From assembly GCA_011052055.1 (NCBI GenBank), contig DRJW01000089.1, positions 1 to 7,283 of the forward strand: 7,283 nt of DNA, read 5' to 3'. Of this stretch, positions 5,796-7,283 are shown one piece after another. Numbering within the stretch: position 1 is the first letter of the stretch; the number at the start of each line of letters is the position of its first letter. The notes beneath the pieces were generated by a model that was not told where the DNA came from, did no database searches, and saw nothing but the letters and a program-made list of their open reading frames with translations. Source of the stretch: Nitrospirota bacterium (GTDB taxonomy: Bacteria; Nitrospinota_A; UBA7883). The position numbers and the translations under genes are program-made.

Positions 5796-5887
5796 ATAAT
5801 ATTGTAAAAACAGGTCTGCGATTTTTTGAAGGATGGGCGGGATTTACTTTTACGGAATAGGGGGGGGGAACTGAGCGAGCCGGAGAA
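5796..5887. other. Short spacer between copy A and the winged-helix/TPR gene, with a nine-G tract
   Basis: I find no gene and no convincing terminator here. The only distinctive feature is a run of nine Gs on the plus strand at 5860-5868, 20 bases beyond the stop codon of the upstream minus-strand gene. Confidence 0.5.
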
Positions 5888-7021
5888 TCACTTATTGAAG
5901 TAGGCCACCTCCACCTCACCTGGTCTATCAGGATTCCAGGTAAGCCTCCGTTTTCTAAATGCGCAAACAACCTTCTCAGGCAAAGGTAGCCGGTCTTTCA
6001 AAAGCAGGTCGACGTTCAGAGAGGCGGTGTCATCGTCCGGCTGGATCTTTTTTATCTTTTCAAAGATTGCGCGCGCCCTGTTTTTGTCTTCCAGCCGGTT
6101 CGCGTATATATAGCCGATCCTGTAAAGAGGATAGCAATTGCGCCTTGCGCTCCTGGCGGTTCGCCTGTAAAGCTTTAGCGCGGCCTCTATATTGTCTTCC
6201 CTGGCAAGCAGGTCCGCGACACCGGCCTTGACGGGAACAAAATCCGATTCTGAAACCAGCGCCTGTAGCCGATGAAACTCACTTCTGTACCTATCCTTTT
6301 TTCGCGAATAATAAATGGCCAGCAGGTCATGGATCGCCGGTGAGCTCCGATGATGGCCAGCTCCCTTTTTAAGCAGTTTAATGGCCCCGTCCATATCTCC
6401 TGTTTTCACTTTGAACCGCGCGAAATCGGCATACACAAATTCATCCCCGGCCCCTTTTATAAGCGCCTGGCTATAGTAAAACCGGGCTTTTTCATATTTT
6501 CTTGCGTCCGCCTCGATTTTAGCTAGCTGGTGATACGTCTTCCCTTTTGTTATCCTGTCGCCGGTATCGATCATTTTTTCAAGCATAGTCCGGGCGCTTT
6601 TCAAGTCGCCCTTCTCGATGGCGGCCCCGATCATCTCGAATATGGAACCGGTGTCGGCGGCGTTGATGGAAAGCCACATCATTTCGTCCGCGTCCCGATG
6701 GTAAGCGGTGGATCTTCGCCTGTAATAAGGAATATCTTTGCTATGGAACAATTGAAGAATCCTGTAGCGATCCTCATCCATCTGTTTGAGGTAGCCGCCA
6801 TCGGCGAGCCGCCTCAGCCTGGATCGCGCGCTGGATACGATAACAGGATAGCCGTACACCTTTTCTATCACACGCGAAGTGGCGAGCGGCGTGAAAGTCG
6901 AAATTCCGGCCAGACTCTGTAACTTTAAGGCCTTGAGCAGATACCGGCCCAATTGCTCTTTCAGAAGGTCGCTGATCGTTGAATCCACTTTCCCATTCTC
7001 GCTTTGCAAATATTTATGCAT
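5888..7021 (-). CDS. Unrecognised protein: probable winged-helix domain plus TPR-like repeats
   Basis: I do not recognise a named family. From the ATG at 7021 the product has 377 residues and no signal peptide or membrane segment, so it is probably cytoplasmic. Residues around 45-90 (SRVIEKVYG...RSRLRRLADGGYLKQ) look like a winged-helix DNA-binding fold: a recognition-helix-like segment, then a wing-like YRI strand. From about 129 to 344 there are some six helical-pair repeats of about 34 residues with TPR-like spacing (for example GDLKSARTMLEKM, RKYEKARFYYSQAL, GDMDGAIKLLKK, KNRARAIFEKIKK), which normally bind other proteins. The open frame continues upstream to 7234, but that part is read from a hairpin repeat and element copy B, so I exclude it; an ATG at 7102 is the main alternative. 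The ribosome binding site at 7021 is weak. It is co-directional with dcw, but a 546-bp gap with its own promoter separates them. Confidence 0.7.
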   Translation of the reverse strand: MHKYLQSENGKVDSTISDLLKEQLGRYLLKALKLQSLAGISTFTPLATSRVIEKVYGYPVIVSSARSRLRRLADGGYLKQMDEDRYRILQLFHSKDIPYYRRRSTAYHRDADEMMWLSINAADTGSIFEMIGAAIEKGDLKSARTMLEKMIDTGDRITKGKTYHQLAKIEADARKYEKARFYYSQALIKGAGDEFVYADFARFKVKTGDMDGAIKLLKKGAGHHRSSPAIHDLLAIYYSRKKDRYRSEFHRLQALVSESDFVPVKAGVADLLAREDNIEAALKLYRRTARSARRNCYPLYRIGYIYANRLEDKNRARAIFEKIKKIQPDDDTASLNVDLLLKDRLPLPEKVVCAFRKRRLTWNPDRPGEVEVAYFNK

Positions 7022-7041
7022 TTGAGCTTTAATTAGCAATG

Positions 7042-7074
7042 CGCTGAAAAAGTCCCTCCATGGCTTTTTCAGCG
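7042..7074. repeat. Hairpin repeat with perfect 11-bp arms upstream of the winged-helix/TPR gene
   Basis: CGCTGAAAAAG (7042-7052) and CTTTTTCAGCG (7064-7074) are exact reverse complements around an 11-base loop. On the minus strand the loop contains GGAGGG. From memory, stems built on GCTGAAAAAGTC occur as dispersed repeats in some deltaproteobacterial and related genomes; I cannot verify that here. It lies in the presumed leader of the winged-helix/TPR gene, 21 bases before the chosen ATG, so it could affect translation or be a remnant of a second repeat family. Confidence 0.6.
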
Positions 7075-7088
7075 GCCTGTTAGCGCCG

Positions 7089-7119
7089 ATTATACATCCC
7101 ATTTTTTTAGTTATGGGAA
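7089..7119 (-). promoter_or_regulatory. Possible promoter of the winged-helix/TPR gene, partly within element copy B
   Basis: The minus strand has a perfect TATAAT at 7094-7089. The best -35-like sequence is TTCCCA at 7119-7114 (4 of 6 matches), formed by the end of copy B, but the 19-bp spacer is long. If real, transcription would start near 7082. That is downstream of the ATG at 7102 and so favours the start at 7021. A TATAAT match alone is weak evidence. Confidence 0.3.
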
Positions 7120-7283
7120 CCTCTAAAAAGCGCTTTCGTAGCGAAATCGAGCGAAAAGCCATCAGGCGAGACTGCGAGACAAAATAGACACAAGCGTAGT
7201 AGTAACTACTCTGAGGACGATTTTGACTCGTCAACGAATTTGACTCGGCAACGAAGCATGGCGCCTTTTACAGCCGATTGTAG
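7115..7283. mobile_element. MITE-like element, copy B (cut by the window edge)
   Basis: It starts GGGAACCTCTA at 7115-7125, the same end as copy A. The two align without gaps over the first 122 bases with 79 identities (my hand count). Shared blocks include TTTCGTRGCGAAA at offset 19, CAAGCGTA at offset 76, and TGAGGACRATTT at offset 97. After that, indels separate them, but GCATG and TTTACAGC recur in order. The window ends at ...TGTAG, matching the start of copy A's right end (TAGAGGTTCCC), so about eight more bases should complete it. Like A it has no room for a transposase. The plus-strand left flank is TTA. Its DNA forms most of the spurious N-terminal extension of the gene at 5888-7021. 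Confidence 0.72.
7222..7255. repeat. 17-bp tandem duplication inside element copy B
   Basis: TTTGACTCGTCAACGAA (7222-7238) is directly followed by a second unit (7239-7255) that differs at one position (TC to GC). Copy A has only one related unit at the corresponding place (around 5725-5741). The duplication is therefore specific to copy B or was lost from copy A. Confidence 0.75.

Noticed and set aside
5796..5887. Rho-independent terminator after the winged-helix/TPR gene
   Set aside because: The minus strand has a CAG/CTG pairing before a T run near 5803-5818, but a three-base-pair stem is too short to support a terminator.
7103..7234. N-terminal extension of the winged-helix/TPR frame beginning at 7234
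   Set aside because: These codons are mostly copy B sequence, and the frame is open there by chance. A basic, tyrosine-rich N-terminus read from a repeat is not credible as the native start.

Overview
This window carries the 5' end of a bacterial dcw (division and cell wall) operon, read entirely from the minus strand. In transcription order it holds mraZ, rsmH (mraW), an ftsL-like gene, ftsI (the septal transpeptidase), murE, and the first 43 codons of murF, which runs off the left edge. The gene order, the meso-diaminopimelate signature (DNPR) in MurE, and an FtsI without a recognisable C-terminal PASTA region point to a Gram-negative bacterium. A deltaproteobacterial (Desulfobacterota) or Nitrospinota-like lineage would fit, but this is an inference from gene order and protein style, not a demonstrated assignment. 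The coding DNA has roughly balanced base composition, and the mraZ upstream region is strikingly AT-rich.

Layout from right to left, in the direction of transcription. At 7115-7283 is the left part of a terminal-inverted-repeat element (copy B), cut by the window edge. At 7022-7114 is a short non-coding stretch with a strong hairpin and a possible promoter. At 5888-7021 is an unrecognised protein that looks like a winged helix followed by about six TPR-like repeats. At 5342-5887 is a 546-bp gap. It holds a complete 177-bp element of the same family (copy A, 5619-5795), an AT-rich tract with several palindromes including perfect 18-bp arms at 5474-5512, and a well-formed mraZ promoter followed by three exactly 10-bp-spaced AGTGT repeats, the expected MraZ operator. 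From 5341 down to 1 is the compact dcw operon.

The dcw genes act together. MraZ is the DNA-binding regulator of the operon. RsmH methylates 16S rRNA. FtsL and FtsI form part of the membrane division machinery that makes septal peptidoglycan. MurE and MurF complete the UDP-MurNAc-pentapeptide precursor. Translational coupling is evident: ftsL/ftsI overlap by 14 bp, ftsI/murE share TGATG, and murE/murF overlap by 14 bp. The rsmH/ftsL junction is unusual. An ATGA-coupled 26-codon reading frame, in frame with ftsL, ends at a TGA just before ftsL's own Shine-Dalgarno site.

The most interesting non-standard signal is the pair of diverged element copies, A and B. They align without gaps over the first 122 bp (79 identities by hand count) and share the terminal sequence GGGARCCTCTA. 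They also keep an internal hairpin at the same offset, in which two base pairs have changed in a compensatory way. Copy B lies directly upstream of the winged-helix/TPR gene, creates a spurious N-terminal extension of its reading frame, and may contribute to its promoter.
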